A stretch of 64,000 nt of DNA from Delta-02 sp964513565 (GCA_964513565.1 CAZENE010000004.1:58157-122156); one strand, 5' to 3'. Counted from the stretch's first letter, positions 8,521 to 17,664 are shown. Notes: generated by a model from the sequence alone, not told the origin. A program made the numbers and translations.

Positions 8521-9825
8521 CTATTTTATGAAGTACAGAACGAGCCGCGGGAAAATAAGGACCAGTCCAAGTGCTGCCAGGTTGCATAAAATGAAGGGCA
8601 GGGATGCCTTGTAAATATCCATCATCGTAATATCATCGGAAACGATACCTTTTAGAACAAATAGCAGCAGGCCGAAAGGGGGCGTTGTGAAGCCGATGTC
8701 GAGGGCAATAAGCATCATGATGCCGAACCAGAGGGGTTCGATATTCGCCTGAAAGATGATGGGCATAAAAAGGGGAACCGTGATCATCATCATGGAGATC
8801 TGGTCCATGAAACAGCCCAGGAAGAGCAGGACCGAAAGCATCAGGAGAATGAGCACGGTATTCGGGAGATTAAGGTATGTTATAAAATTTATGAGCCCCG
8901 CCCCCGCCCCCGTAAATGAAATGATCTGACTGTAGCCGATAGATCCCGCAATAATGAGAAAGATCATACAGCTTGTCTTCAGTGTCGAGCGCAGCGCTTC
9001 GAGGAGCACAGCAAAGGTAAGTTTCCTGTAGGACATGGCGAGTATGATAGCGCCGATGCTTCCCAGGGATGCGGCCTCGGTAGGTGTTGCTATGCCCATA
9101 TATATGGGGCCCAGGACAAGCGCCACCACGGAAAAAAGCGGCATTACATAGACCAGGAACTCCCTGGCGATGTTACCGAACCCAGTCCTGACCGTTTCGT
9201 AATCAGGGGCTATCGATGGTTCGACGAGGCTCCTTACTATTATATAGAGAGAATACAGTGATGCCATGACGAGTGCGGGAAAAATTCCGCCGATCAGTAT
9301 TCCCGAGATCGATATATGGGCCACGGACCCGAGGACGACCGCGAGTGCGCTCGGGGGTACCATCATGGCGAGGCCCCCCGTGCCGATGATGGGCCCGATC
9401 ATGAGGGGTTTTCCGTAGCCGCGCTTGCGCATCTCCGGCATGAGCGATGAGGCCAGCACGGCGGTATTGGAAATGGCCGAACCTGTAAGACCGGAAAAAA
9501 AAGTGGAGGCCGCCACGGCAAGAATGCCAAGTCTTCCCGGTATCCGCCCGAAAGACTTGTCGAAGACATTGAGGGCGTTATGCGCGAGGCCTGACCGAAA
9601 GATGATCTCCCCCATAAGAATGAACAGAGGTATCGGGGTAAGTGTGAAATTGCCCAGAGCGCTGTACATGTTCAGGGTCAATTGCTTTATGCCTTCAAAA
9701 CCGCCCATGAAGAAAAAGGCGCCAATGAGATTAATAGAGAAAAAGGCGAAGGCAATCGGGAAACCGGTGAGCATAAGAATGATAAGGCCGCCGAAAAACA
9801 ATAATAGTACAACCCACCATTCCAC
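8521..9825 (-). CDS. dctM: TRAP transporter large permease DctM (system 1)
   Basis: The 434-residue very hydrophobic protein has about a dozen membrane segments and the family signatures: LTGFPIAFAFF at the N-terminus, GLTGSAISNTAVLASSLMPE, GPIIGTGGLAMMVPPSALAVV and GIATPTEAASLG. It is the channel subunit that uses an ion gradient to import an organic acid delivered by DctP. Translation starts at GTG (9825), one base after the dctQ stop. It is the last gene of the regulator-dctP-dctQ-dctM operon. The substrate cannot be read from the permease. Confidence 0.93.
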   Translation of the reverse strand: MEWWVVLLLFFGGLIILMLTGFPIAFAFFSINLIGAFFFMGGFEGIKQLTLNMYSALGNFTLTPIPLFILMGEIIFRSGLAHNALNVFDKSFGRIPGRLGILAVAASTFFSGLTGSAISNTAVLASSLMPEMRKRGYGKPLMIGPIIGTGGLAMMVPPSALAVVLGSVAHISISGILIGGIFPALVMASLYSLYIIVRSLVEPSIAPDYETVRTGFGNIAREFLVYVMPLFSVVALVLGPIYMGIATPTEAASLGSIGAIILAMSYRKLTFAVLLEALRSTLKTSCMIFLIIAGSIGYSQIISFTGAGAGLINFITYLNLPNTVLILLMLSVLLFLGCFMDQISMMMITVPLFMPIIFQANIEPLWFGIMMLIALDIGFTTPPFGLLLFVLKGIVSDDITMMDIYKASLPFILCNLAALGLVLIFPRLVLYFIK

Positions 9826-9826
9826 G

Positions 9827-10375
9827 TTATTCGATCTCCTTCCTGATACGCTTGATCAATCTTATGATGAACTCTACCAGGAGCAGGGTCATTCCGACGG
9901 GAATCGGCGCTATCACAACCCATTTAGGTATTTCGAGGGTTTTGATAACGGGTATCCCCATTACCATTTGCTCGTACGTGATCTGTGCTGAGAAAACTGC
10001 GAAAACGGCGGCTACAACGGCGCCGAGCATGTCTGTCAATATTGTGAGCCTCATTTTCCAGGTAGGTTTCAGGCGGTCCGTGACAATATCGAGGGTGACG
10101 TGCCCCCGGTGCCTCAAAACCCATGCCGCGCTGAGGAAAACAAGATAGATCTGAAGGTATTCGGATACCTCGATGGTCCACATGAGAGGACGGTTGAACA
10201 GGTACCTGCCGAGAACTTCGTAACAGATGGAGATTGCGATGAAAAGAATGCATAGGGCCGAAAAGGCGGCCGTTATGTTCAGAAGCCTTGTAAAAAAGGG
10301 ACCCAGTACTAATGCTCCATCAATTTCTTGAGTATCTGCCCTGTCGCGGGGCTTCGCTCCAGGACTTTTTCCCAA
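9827..10375 (-). CDS. dctQ: TRAP transporter small permease DctQ (system 1)
   Basis: The protein has four membrane segments and the DctQ pattern CYEVLGRYLFNRPLMWTIEVSEYLQIYLVF. As an ATG ORF it is 182 residues and overlaps dctP by 67 bases. A shorter start at a CTG near 10304, with GGAG eight bases upstream, would remove an unusual polar N-terminal tail and fit the usual length better. The start is therefore unsure; the body of the gene is not. Confidence 0.88.
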   Translation of the reverse strand: MGKSPGAKPRDRADTQEIDGALVLGPFFTRLLNITAAFSALCILFIAISICYEVLGRYLFNRPLMWTIEVSEYLQIYLVFLSAAWVLRHRGHVTLDIVTDRLKPTWKMRLTILTDMLGAVVAAVFAVFSAQITYEQMVMGIPVIKTLEIPKWVVIAPIPVGMTLLLVEFIIRLIKRIRKEIE

Positions 10376-11298
10376 CCTGCCCTATACGCTGTCTCGATGT
10401 AGAATTGCCCGGAAGCGTCCTTGAATTCTATCGTCTGGATACCCTTGCGGCGAAGCAGTTCTTTTTCTTGTTCTGCCATCTTTCGGGAAATGTCATAACT
10501 TTCCCGTTCTATTCTTTCCATTGTTCGGGCGAGAAAGATTTGTTCCTCTTTGGGCAGGGTATCCCATCGTGCCTTATTGATAAGTACGCATACATCGGTC
10601 TGGTAAAATCCGGGCTCCACCACATAACGGATGACTTCCTGCCATCCCATCTCATGGACACCGATGGACGGCCAGCCGAATCCATCGACGATGGCGCGCT
10701 CAAGTGCAACATAAACCTCACCGGGAGCGGTGCTGACGCTGACCCCGCCCAAGGCCTTCACGAAGGGTTCATAGACCGGCGTCACTCTTATCTTCAACCC
10801 TGTAAAATCCGGTTTCTTCACTGGTTTTTTGAGATAAAAATGATATTGCACTCCTCCCGCTATCTTTCCGAGGTAGACGACGTTCAAGCGCTTTCCCATG
10901 AGTTCCTGAAAAAAACCGAACACCCCTTGCTTTCTCTCCTGCATGGGTGATATACGAGAGAGTTTCATCGCATCTGCCTCGGGCAGTTGCGGGACAAAAT
11001 ATGCCGCCGGCAGCAGTGCAACATCGACAACCCCGCGCCGTACGGCTTCGATCTGTTCGAAAGGAGGTATCGCTTCAGGTCCTCCGACGAATACAAAACG
11101 CGTCCTATGTTTTGAACCCTGCGATACAGCATCGGTAAATGTCTTGAACTGTCTCATCCACACACTGTTTGTCGTCGTAAAAGTGATCGCCTTTAATGTT
11201 GCGGCGCCGGTGCAGAAAATAGGGAATAGGAGGACGAGTGAAATAGACAGGATGCCGCTCATGGCAGCCAAAAAGACTTTTTCGGTGGTACTATTCAT
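10309..11298 (-). CDS. dctP: TRAP transporter substrate-binding protein DctP (system 1)
   Basis: The 329-residue periplasmic binding protein has a signal peptide (basic start, then GILSISLVLLFPIFCTGA). Features of the DctP family are the GVVDVALLPAAYF segment and FTGLKIRVTPVYEPFVKALGG, whose Arg normally holds the substrate carboxylate, followed by YVALERAIVDGFGWP. The start overlaps the regulator's end by eight bases. The C-terminal helix is rich in Lys and Glu. The ligand is unknown; the sequence departs from the C4-dicarboxylate type, so another organic acid is likely. Confidence 0.9.
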   Translation of the reverse strand: MNSTTEKVFLAAMSGILSISLVLLFPIFCTGAATLKAITFTTTNSVWMRQFKTFTDAVSQGSKHRTRFVFVGGPEAIPPFEQIEAVRRGVVDVALLPAAYFVPQLPEADAMKLSRISPMQERKQGVFGFFQELMGKRLNVVYLGKIAGGVQYHFYLKKPVKKPDFTGLKIRVTPVYEPFVKALGGVSVSTAPGEVYVALERAIVDGFGWPSIGVHEMGWQEVIRYVVEPGFYQTDVCVLINKARWDTLPKEEQIFLARTMERIERESYDISRKMAEQEKELLRRKGIQTIEFKDASGQFYIETAYRAGWEKVLERSPATGQILKKLMEH

Positions 11299-12001
11299 TC
11301 GCTTCCAGAAATGATTCTAGTTTTTCACGGTCAAGAATAGTGAACCTCAAGCGCCCTTTTGCGATAAGTTTTGATCTGTGAAGATGGTTCAGGACGTTTG
11401 TGACGGTCACACGGGAAAGCCCCGTGATGCTGGCGAGGTCTTCGTGGGTTATCTTCTTTTTAATGAGAATGCCGCGTTCAGAGGGTTCTCCGACTTCCTG
11501 CATAAGCTTAAGGAGAATATGGGCCACTCTTTTTTGAGCGTCAAGAAAGGAAAGATCCTCCACCTGGAGACCGAGGAGCCTGAGCTTTCTGATGATGGCA
11601 GTGATGATGAGGAGAGACACTTTCGGATAGACCTTGATAAGAGCTTCCGTATCATCAATGCTGATGAGATTGATATCGGAATCTTCGAGCGCGGTCGCAG
11701 TAGCGAAATAGGGGAAGCGGTCAAACGCGCCGCTTTCGCCGAAAAAGGTGTTGCTCTCCTGGATTGCAAGTATCTTTTCAGATCCATTCTGCCTGAAAAT
11801 ACTGACCTTAACTTTTCCTTGCCCGACAAAGTAAAAATATCTGCTTCGTTCGCCCTGCATATAAATGATCTGACCGGCCTGGTAGCGCCGGAGCCGGGAA
11901 ATCTCGAGGAGAGTCTTCAGTTCGTCATTAAAATGCCCAACATTATCCATTACATACGGCGAATTAGGGATGTACGGTATTTCATACGGATTGCTGATCA
12001 T
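11291..12001 (-). CDS. Crp/Fnr-family transcription regulator
   Basis: This 236-residue protein has a cyclic-nucleotide-type beta-roll (about 30-150, with IIYMQGERSRYFYFVGQGKVKV and FFGESGAF), a dimer helix, and a C-terminal HTH (HEDLASITGLSRVTVTNVLN). The Arg-Ser pair that binds cAMP in E. coli CRP is not present where expected, and there are no FNR-type cysteines, so the effector is unknown. It is the first gene of the operon with TRAP system 1 and probably controls it. Just upstream an imperfect ACAC-N7-GTGT repeat (12027-12041) could be its own operator. The ATG at 12001 has an AAGGCAG ribosome site. Confidence 0.88.
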   Translation of the reverse strand: MISNPYEIPYIPNSPYVMDNVGHFNDELKTLLEISRLRRYQAGQIIYMQGERSRYFYFVGQGKVKVSIFRQNGSEKILAIQESNTFFGESGAFDRFPYFATATALEDSDINLISIDDTEALIKVYPKVSLLIITAIIRKLRLLGLQVEDLSFLDAQKRVAHILLKLMQEVGEPSERGILIKKKITHEDLASITGLSRVTVTNVLNHLHRSKLIAKGRLRFTILDREKLESFLEANE

Positions 12002-12116
12002 ATTTGCTGCCTTTTTTAATTAACTAACACGAATGTAGTGTATTTTACAGAAAAATATTTCGATCAGGTATAAAAGTATTGCTGGCAGGATTGCGGGAGA
12101 ATTGGAAATCATTCAT

Positions 12117-12224
12117 ATGTTAGCTATTGATATGATTCTGTCGATGATCATAGTCTCGGTCCTTTTCGGTGTGTTGGCGCTGGCTGTGGCTCATTTTTTG
12201 AACCGGCACCAGGGAACCCGCTAG
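12117..12224 (+). CDS. Small single-pass membrane protein, 35 aa (candidate)
   Basis: The ORF reads MLAIDMILSMIIVSVLFGVL and then ALAVAHFLNRHQGTR: one long hydrophobic helix with a short basic tail. A GGAAATC sequence lies ten bases before the ATG, only a fair ribosome site. A strong terminator begins about 60 bases after the stop, which suggests that a short transcript really is made here. No family recognised. Confidence 0.45.
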   Translation: MLAIDMILSMIIVSVLFGVLALAVAHFLNRHQGTR

Positions 12225-12285
12225 GGTTAAACCGGGCGTAGAGCGCAAAGTGGAAAATACAGGGCATATACTGCCCACTCCGGTG

Positions 12286-12323
12286 CCGGAGGAAACCGTT
12301 TTCAGGTTTCCTCCGGTTTTTTT
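12286..12323 (+). terminator. Rho-independent terminator
   Basis: A perfect 12-bp stem (CCGGAGGAAACC with GGTTTCCTCCGG), a 7-base loop and a run of seven T. It would end the transcript of the small membrane protein gene. Confidence 0.9.
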
Positions 12324-12489
12324 ATTCGGTATCAACACCGGTTATCCGATGTCAAATTAGGTCCGTAAGTAGTATATATTACATAATTATTATCGTTTTG
12401 ACGACAGACAGTAAGCGGTTGCTTCTGGTATCGTCACAGTAAAGAAGCGCAATGCACATGAACTGAGTAAGAATAACCGGAGATGGAGC

Positions 12490-12744
12490 ATGAAGACTCG
12501 TCCCCTGCCAATCTATCTGTTATTCATATTTTCGGGGTTGATGGCACTTTTGCTTTGGATTGGTCCCGCTATGGCGGACGCCGTGCAACCCGTGGCGTTC
12601 AGGCAATATGAAACTGCCGAGGCTATCGTCGACACCGGACCTGACGATTGCGAAGGTGAGGTCCATAGTTTAGCGAAATGGCCTGAGCCCGGGCTTTTGG
12701 TGACCGAGGAGGAATCCTGCCCGACTTTTATGCTCAAGCGTTGA
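12490..12744 (+). CDS. Small exported protein of unknown function
   Basis: The 84-residue product starts MKTRPLPIYLLFIFSGLMAL, a signal peptide probably cut after AMADA. The mature part is about 50 residues, acidic, with two cysteines (DDCEGE and ESCPTF) that could form a disulfide. A GGAGATGGAG ribosome site precedes the ATG. No family recognised. It is monocistronic, with a terminator upstream and a convergent gene downstream. Confidence 0.6.
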   Translation: MKTRPLPIYLLFIFSGLMALLLWIGPAMADAVQPVAFRQYETAEAIVDTGPDDCEGEVHSLAKWPEPGLLVTEEESCPTFMLKR

Positions 12745-12771
12745 TGCGGGCAGGCTGCTGTTTCGGGATCG

Positions 12772-13845
12772 CTACAGGAATCGCCTGAGAGCCAGACAGA
12801 AATGATAACACCCGGCCGTGAACGGGCCGGATGCCTCCATCAGCTGCTTGGCGGTCCTGTCGTATCCCTGCTTACGCACCTTCGCGTCGGAAAGATACAT
12901 TCCCAACAATCCCTGGATAACGGTTTTCAAGAACAGAGGATATTCATAATCTTTGCATTTTTGTATCGAGCATTCTATAAAAACTGTCAGCCTCTCAAAA
13001 ATGTCATTAGTGTTCGCGTAGTAAGAAACAAAATTAAGATCTCCCCCCGTACGGTCCTCTTCCTGATCAATGAAATAATCGAGCAATATGTGAAGGCCGC
13101 AGATCCATGGAAAAAAAATATCGAGGACTTTTTGTCCGGAATCCGGGCGTCTATCCTTATTTACAGCATGAACGAACAATGCGAATATCCCGAGAGTAGA
13201 CCCCGCGGCTGCCGAAAATTCCTGCCATTGTATAGAAGGAAATGCCGACAGGTGCTTCTTCGCCCAGGATGAAAGAGATCTTTCACGAACCTCCATTTCC
13301 AGGTGCTTCAATATCTGAAGATCGATATAAAATTTGGCCAGTTTCAGAACTTCAGGCCGAACGACCGCATACGACGGGAGCTCGGCAAGACAGCCCCGGC
13401 ATGTTTGGACGAGTTTCGTAATATACCCTCCGTCATCCTTGAATATAAAGGAAGCATAATAATTTGACATGGCCCTGTCAGGGCAAAGCGCATCCAGAAG
13501 AGAGCGGTGCAGTTTACGGAAAGCTGATGCGTTAATATAGGATGTGCGGTCGCACAGATTGTCCAGATAATCACACAATGTCTGATATGCAATGATGAGG
13601 TCCAGAAGAACGGGCTGTCCATCAGGATGGCATAGCGCGAACACAGAACCGCCGTAGCAGTGAAATCCCTTGGTCCGGATGCTTGCGAGGGCCTGCTTCC
13701 GGAGCTCCTCGTCGGGACAGGACCGTGCTTCATTTTCCCAGTATTTGAGCCTTTTTTTGACCTGCCGGACAATGTGCAGGGTATATCTGCCCAGGATGGA
13801 TACTTGACGAATAGTGTCTTGCCCTTGGAACCCCAATTTCACCAA
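12772..13845 (-). CDS. DUF2600 protein, YtpB-like terpene synthase
   Basis: The 357-residue helical protein resembles DUF2600, the family of Bacillus YtpB (tetraprenyl-beta-curcumene synthase). It shows a DYLDNLCDR motif near 90-100 and a second acidic motif DYFIDQEEDR near 255, placed like the paired Asp-rich metal sites of prenyl-cyclising enzymes, and an upstream GGSVFAL segment. The metal-site residues look intact. What prenyl diphosphate it uses here is unknown. It stands alone, converging on the exported-protein gene; no squalene or hopene cyclase gene is nearby. Confidence 0.75.
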   Translation of the reverse strand: MVKLGFQGQDTIRQVSILGRYTLHIVRQVKKRLKYWENEARSCPDEELRKQALASIRTKGFHCYGGSVFALCHPDGQPVLLDLIIAYQTLCDYLDNLCDRTSYINASAFRKLHRSLLDALCPDRAMSNYYASFIFKDDGGYITKLVQTCRGCLAELPSYAVVRPEVLKLAKFYIDLQILKHLEMEVRERSLSSWAKKHLSAFPSIQWQEFSAAAGSTLGIFALFVHAVNKDRRPDSGQKVLDIFFPWICGLHILLDYFIDQEEDRTGGDLNFVSYYANTNDIFERLTVFIECSIQKCKDYEYPLFLKTVIQGLLGMYLSDAKVRKQGYDRTAKQLMEASGPFTAGCYHFCLALRRFL

Positions 13846-13972
13846 CCATTACTGTATGTGGTTTTAATATTAAAGAACGCTAAAAAGAACGTTCAAACCC
13901 CGGCATTAAACGGAGCCCGGGACATTTATCGCCGACGACGTATTCTCCGCCTGCCGGTCGAAACTTGTACCG

Positions 13973-14236
13973 CTAACCGCTGCTGTTATATCCTCCTTTT
14001 ATTTTGACAACGGAGGTAATGTTATCCGGACGCACCTTGATCCTGTCCGTTACGGCGCCCGTTAGATCACGGATGATCAGTGTTCCTCCACCTTCCTGGC
14101 GAAGCATCATCTTGGCCGATACAACAGCCGCAAGACGGGTATAATGCACGCTTGACGGTTCGTCGGTACATTCGACCTTGTTGACCCATCCGCCGTTCTT
14201 TACCTTATAAACGACCCTGTTTATAAGTGTGCGCAT
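13973..14236 (-). CDS. DUF2188-like small protein
   Basis: The 87-residue protein has the DUF2188 layout: VYKVKNGGWVNKVE, an SSVHYTRLAAVVSAKMMLR helix, then GGGTLIIRDLTGAVTDRIKV. In this family the pieces make a small alpha-beta fold of unknown function, often in stress-related settings. The start at 14236 has a perfect ribosome site (AAGGAGG, six bases away). It is transcribed away from the cupin gene, so 14237-14407 probably holds both promoters. Confidence 0.65.
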   Translation of the reverse strand: MRTLINRVVYKVKNGGWVNKVECTDEPSSVHYTRLAAVVSAKMMLRQEGGGTLIIRDLTGAVTDRIKVRPDNITSVVKIKGGYNSSG

Positions 14237-14407
14237 AACGACCCTCCTTCCCACGGTCAGGATACCTGATCGGGGATGTTTTTTCTGTCCCCATTATGCG
14301 GAAATATTTTGACATCTTTTCTGTAACAACGCTGATAATGAGCAAATGATCGAAACCGTTTGAACTTGACCTGATGGTCCAAATCTGATAATGATTGACT
14401 ATTGCTA

Positions 14408-14752
14408 ATGGAAACAGATCGGCGTCCATGGGGCCATTATGTAGTTCTCGCAGATGGTTCCGGCCATAAGGTGAAAAGGATCATTGTAGATCCTGGCCAG
14501 AGGCTGAGTCTCCAAAGACACAGGCATCGTTCCGAACACTGGTATATCGTACAAGGTACTGCTATCGTGAGAAATGGCGCAGAGGAATTTCCCGTCCGGG
14601 CCGGAGCGAGTGTCGATATCCCCAGCCTGGCCTGGCATCGCATCAGTAACCCCGGGGACGCGGCCCTTATTGTTATTGAGATCCAGACGGGGGATTACCT
14701 CGAGGAAGACGACATCGAAAGGGCCGAGGATGATTACGGGCGCCTGAAATAA
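14408..14752 (+). CDS. Mannose-6-phosphate isomerase-type cupin
   Basis: The 114-residue single-domain cupin has RPWGHYVVL, KRIIVDPGQRLSLQRHRHRS (cupin motif 1, with the His-x-His metal ligands), EHWYIVQGTA and a second motif DIPSLAWHRISNPG. It corresponds to the C-terminal isomerase part of type II (ManC/AlgA) enzymes, without the GDP-mannose pyrophosphorylase half. It should interconvert mannose-6-phosphate and fructose-6-phosphate or a similar sugar. The ATG at 14408 is preferred to an upstream TTG; neither has a clear ribosome site. Confidence 0.82.
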   Translation: METDRRPWGHYVVLADGSGHKVKRIIVDPGQRLSLQRHRHRSEHWYIVQGTAIVRNGAEEFPVRAGASVDIPSLAWHRISNPGDAALIVIEIQTGDYLEEDDIERAEDDYGRLK

Positions 14753-14949
14753 CGGGGGGTGCTTCCTGAATATCGCTTTCCTGCTGGGGAAATATCGAAG
14801 AGGAAGTGGTCAGGGTTAAATGATCCATTTTGATGTTAATTGGAGGAAGATATAAAAGCTTTACAATTATTCCTGCCCGGTATATTTTCTAAGAAGTCTT
14901 TCCCTGAAACTTAAAAACCTGAAACGTCTTGTTTTGTTGTGTTGAAGCG

Positions 14950-16803
14950 ATGAAATTCTTTGTCGATAATAAAGTCCGCCGGCCGATCGGGGCGAAGATC
15001 TTGGGGATCACTTTTATTCTTCTGATCCTTATGGGGATCGTAACGTATACTTCGAACTCCAACCTTAAAAAGCTTAACGAGGAACTGTCAATCCTCTCCG
15101 GCTACTATATACCTCTTGACCAGGCGCTGGGCGACCTCCGGATGAATTATGCGGCGCAGATACTTTCGTTCGAACGCGTCATTGCGTCGCGTCCGAAAAA
15201 AGGCCTTGAGAATGTGCGCTTGGAGAGCGAGAAGCTCGCACAGGGGATGACGTCCTGCGGCCGGGATGATCTTAGGGCTTTCAGGTCTAAAATCAGGTCG
15301 ATGTTTGCGGCGGAGGATAGTTACAACATGGCCCTGTATGAGATGCAGAGGCACTGCACGGACATACAGATTCATGCCACGTGTGATCTGTCCGAAAAAG
15401 TCCTCGTGCTGCCCGCCGTGGCAAAGAACCCCGAGTTGGTCCGGAAATTCACTCAATTGCAGGACCGGCTTGCGCATATCCCGAAGCTCCGTAACGCCCT
15501 GCATAGTGGGATCCTCAAGTATATTAACGAGCTTCATAGAGACGGATCACGATCGGTGGCGTTTCTCGAAGAGCAATTCGAACAGAACCGGAAGGAGTTG
15601 GGGATCGAAACCGGCAGGATCAGCAAACTCCTGCATACTTACACGCAGGAAGCGGCAAAAAAAGCAAAGAGGCTCGAGAGGCAAGCATTTCGCTTCAACT
15701 GGAGCATGACGATAGCAGCCGCCATCTTCGGGCTTATCTGCGCTGTTTTCCTGACACGCAACCTGGTTCGGCCTATCCGGAACCTTTTAACGGGCGCGAA
15801 AGAGATACAGGACGGGAATTTGAATATACAGGTCGAGGTCAGTTCCGCCGATGAAATAGCACTTCTGGCGAAGTCTTTCAACTACATGGTCACGGGGCTG
15901 AAGGAAAAGGAGCTTATCAAGGAGACCTTCGGCAAGTACCTCGATCCGAAGATCGTCAGAACGCTTCTTGAAGGACAGGCGCTGACACACAGCGGTGAGA
16001 AACGGACCATGACGGTTTTTTTCTCAGACATTCAGCATTTCACCAATTTGAGCGAGCAGCTTGCGCCGAATGCCGTAGTACGCCTGCTAAATCATTATAT
16101 TTCAGCAATGTCCGAGCCGATACGCCGCAATCACGGGATAATTGATAAATATATAGGAGACGCAATAATGGCCTTCTGGGGCCCGCCATTCTCGCGGGAT
16201 AACGAGCATGCAATACTTGCCTGCCAAGCGGCCGTGGAGCAATACCGGCGACTTCAAGAATTCAGGCAGACGATCCCGGATATAATCGGGCTGCGCAAAG
16301 GGATCCCCGATTTTAATGTCCGTATGGGTATCTGTACCGGCGACGTGATCGTCGGTACGGTGGGTGCCGAGATGGCAAAGAGCTATACAGTGATCGGGGA
16401 TACGGTGAATCTGGCTTCCCGTCTGGAATCGGCCAACAAATTATACGGGACCCGTCTCATCATTTCGGGCAGCACTTACGAGATGGCCCAAGAGCACATA
16501 GAGGCGCGGGAACTGGACATCGTGCGTGTCATGGGCAAAACAGAGCCGGTCCGGATATTTGAATTGCTGGGATTGAAAGGCGATACCCCGGCTACGGTGC
16601 TTGAGCTTCGGGAGAAATTTGAAAAAGGGCTTGCTTTTTACCGTAAGCAGGACTGGAAAGCCTCCCGTGAAGAGTTCGAAGCGTGCCTTGCAATAGATCC
16701 GGAAGATCCCCCCTCCCGGCTTTTCTTAAACCGCCTCGAATACTTTGAATCAAGTCCTCCAGGTGCGGAATGGCAGGGAGTGTGGAACCTCAGCGGTAAA
16801 TGA
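14950..16803 (+). CDS. Membrane class III adenylate/guanylate cyclase with HAMP
   Basis: The 617-residue protein has two membrane helices (about 14-33 and 243-262) around a roughly 210-residue periplasmic helical sensor region, then a HAMP linker (LVRPIRNLLTGAKEI), a class III cyclase domain (about 350-530) and a short TPR-like tail (FEKGLAFYRKQDWKASREEF). Both metal Asp residues are present (FFSDIQHFTN and KYIGDAIMAFWG), as is the IGDTVNLASRLE segment. The Lys-Ser-Tyr before it suggests ATP rather than GTP. The likely output is cAMP. The ATG at 14950 is preferred to an upstream TTG. No partner gene adjoins it. Confidence 0.9.
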   Translation: MKFFVDNKVRRPIGAKILGITFILLILMGIVTYTSNSNLKKLNEELSILSGYYIPLDQALGDLRMNYAAQILSFERVIASRPKKGLENVRLESEKLAQGMTSCGRDDLRAFRSKIRSMFAAEDSYNMALYEMQRHCTDIQIHATCDLSEKVLVLPAVAKNPELVRKFTQLQDRLAHIPKLRNALHSGILKYINELHRDGSRSVAFLEEQFEQNRKELGIETGRISKLLHTYTQEAAKKAKRLERQAFRFNWSMTIAAAIFGLICAVFLTRNLVRPIRNLLTGAKEIQDGNLNIQVEVSSADEIALLAKSFNYMVTGLKEKELIKETFGKYLDPKIVRTLLEGQALTHSGEKRTMTVFFSDIQHFTNLSEQLAPNAVVRLLNHYISAMSEPIRRNHGIIDKYIGDAIMAFWGPPFSRDNEHAILACQAAVEQYRRLQEFRQTIPDIIGLRKGIPDFNVRMGICTGDVIVGTVGAEMAKSYTVIGDTVNLASRLESANKLYGTRLIISGSTYEMAQEHIEARELDIVRVMGKTEPVRIFELLGLKGDTPATVLELREKFEKGLAFYRKQDWKASREEFEACLAIDPEDPPSRLFLNRLEYFESSPPGAEWQGVWNLSGK

Positions 16804-16823
16804 CGAGCGGTCAAGCGGCAAAA

Positions 16824-16856
16824 AAATGGCCCCTTTCAACAACCAAGGGGCCATTT
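16824..16856. terminator. Bidirectional terminator hairpin
   Basis: A 12-bp stem (AAATGGCCCCTT / AAGGGGCCATTT) with A-rich and T-rich flanks sits exactly between the convergent cyclase and hemerythrin-like genes. Confidence 0.8.
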
Positions 16857-16875
16857 CACCAGTGTAAAGTTCAGG

Positions 16876-17664
16876 TTAACGGTCTCTCGTACCCGTTCCA
16901 TTGCCGGTTCCGCCGGTGACGCCGGTCGCAGTGCCGGGAGTTCTCCGATCGGTATCGGCTGCCCTGCCATTATCATATTGTTTTTGTTCGGTTTCCTGTG
17001 CAACCTTTTGTTTTTCCGTCTCGTAATTGGCCGATATCTCGCTTAACTTGGTCTGGTCCATTTTCTTTGCGGCGGTAAATAATTGGCTTTCTTCCCGCTT
17101 CACATGGGAGCTGATGAGCTGTTCAAGCTTGGCAACGTTGGCATTAAAACTAGTCTTATTTATTGAGTCATTGACCTCGTTCAATGCCTCTGCGATCCGG
17201 TCGTGTTCTTCCTGGGCTTGTTTTGCGATCTCCTCGTTGGCCTTATTATCCTTCATCGATTCGTACAGCGTCTGTTCCTCGGCTTTCATGTGAGGATACA
17301 GCGCTATATTGAGCTGTTTGAGCACGTCTCGACGGGTTGTTTGGTCCGAAGCGCTTTTCAGTTGCGACACAAGCTGGCTTACTTCTCGATGCTCCCTTTC
17401 CAGGGTTGCGAATATGTCGCCTCCCTTCATTTCCTGGCCCGCGCTCTGCATGCCGCCCTGTCCCTGCGCGCCGCCCGGTACAGCCGGCTGACCTTCCCGG
17501 TTCTGCATGTCGGAACCGCGGCTTTGCTGCGTATCGCTCGGGCTTTGTGCCTGCGCATACATCGACGGTTTCGACATGTCCGTGATGCTTCGCGTAAACG
17601 ACGTGGTTACGAAGGCAAGTCCGATAAGTACTGCGAGTGAAAAAAGCATAAACGTCTTTTGCAT
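16876..17664 (-). CDS. Exported hemerythrin-domain (HHE) protein
   Basis: The 262-residue protein starts with a signal peptide (MQKTFMLFSLAVLIGLAFVT), followed by a Gln/Gly/Ser-rich linker, an HHE domain (about 95-215) and a Gly/Thr-rich tail. Expected metal-ligand positions are visible: LEREHREV, LYPHMKAEE, QEEHDRI and SSHVKREE. It would bind a di-iron or similar centre in the periplasm, for oxygen or nitric-oxide handling; that role is inferred. The start at 17664 has a strong AAGGAGGA ribosome site; a longer ORF to 17862 is rejected. Confidence 0.8.
   Translation of the reverse strand: MQKTFMLFSLAVLIGLAFVTTSFTRSITDMSKPSMYAQAQSPSDTQQSRGSDMQNREGQPAVPGGAQGQGGMQSAGQEMKGGDIFATLEREHREVSQLVSQLKSASDQTTRRDVLKQLNIALYPHMKAEEQTLYESMKDNKANEEIAKQAQEEHDRIAEALNEVNDSINKTSFNANVAKLEQLISSHVKREESQLFTAAKKMDQTKLSEISANYETEKQKVAQETEQKQYDNGRAADTDRRTPGTATGVTGGTGNGTGTRDR

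Noticed and set aside
8381..8531. A 48-codon plus-strand ORF between gpgS and dctM.
   Set aside because: It has no ribosome site, no recognisable sequence, and overlaps the end of dctM.
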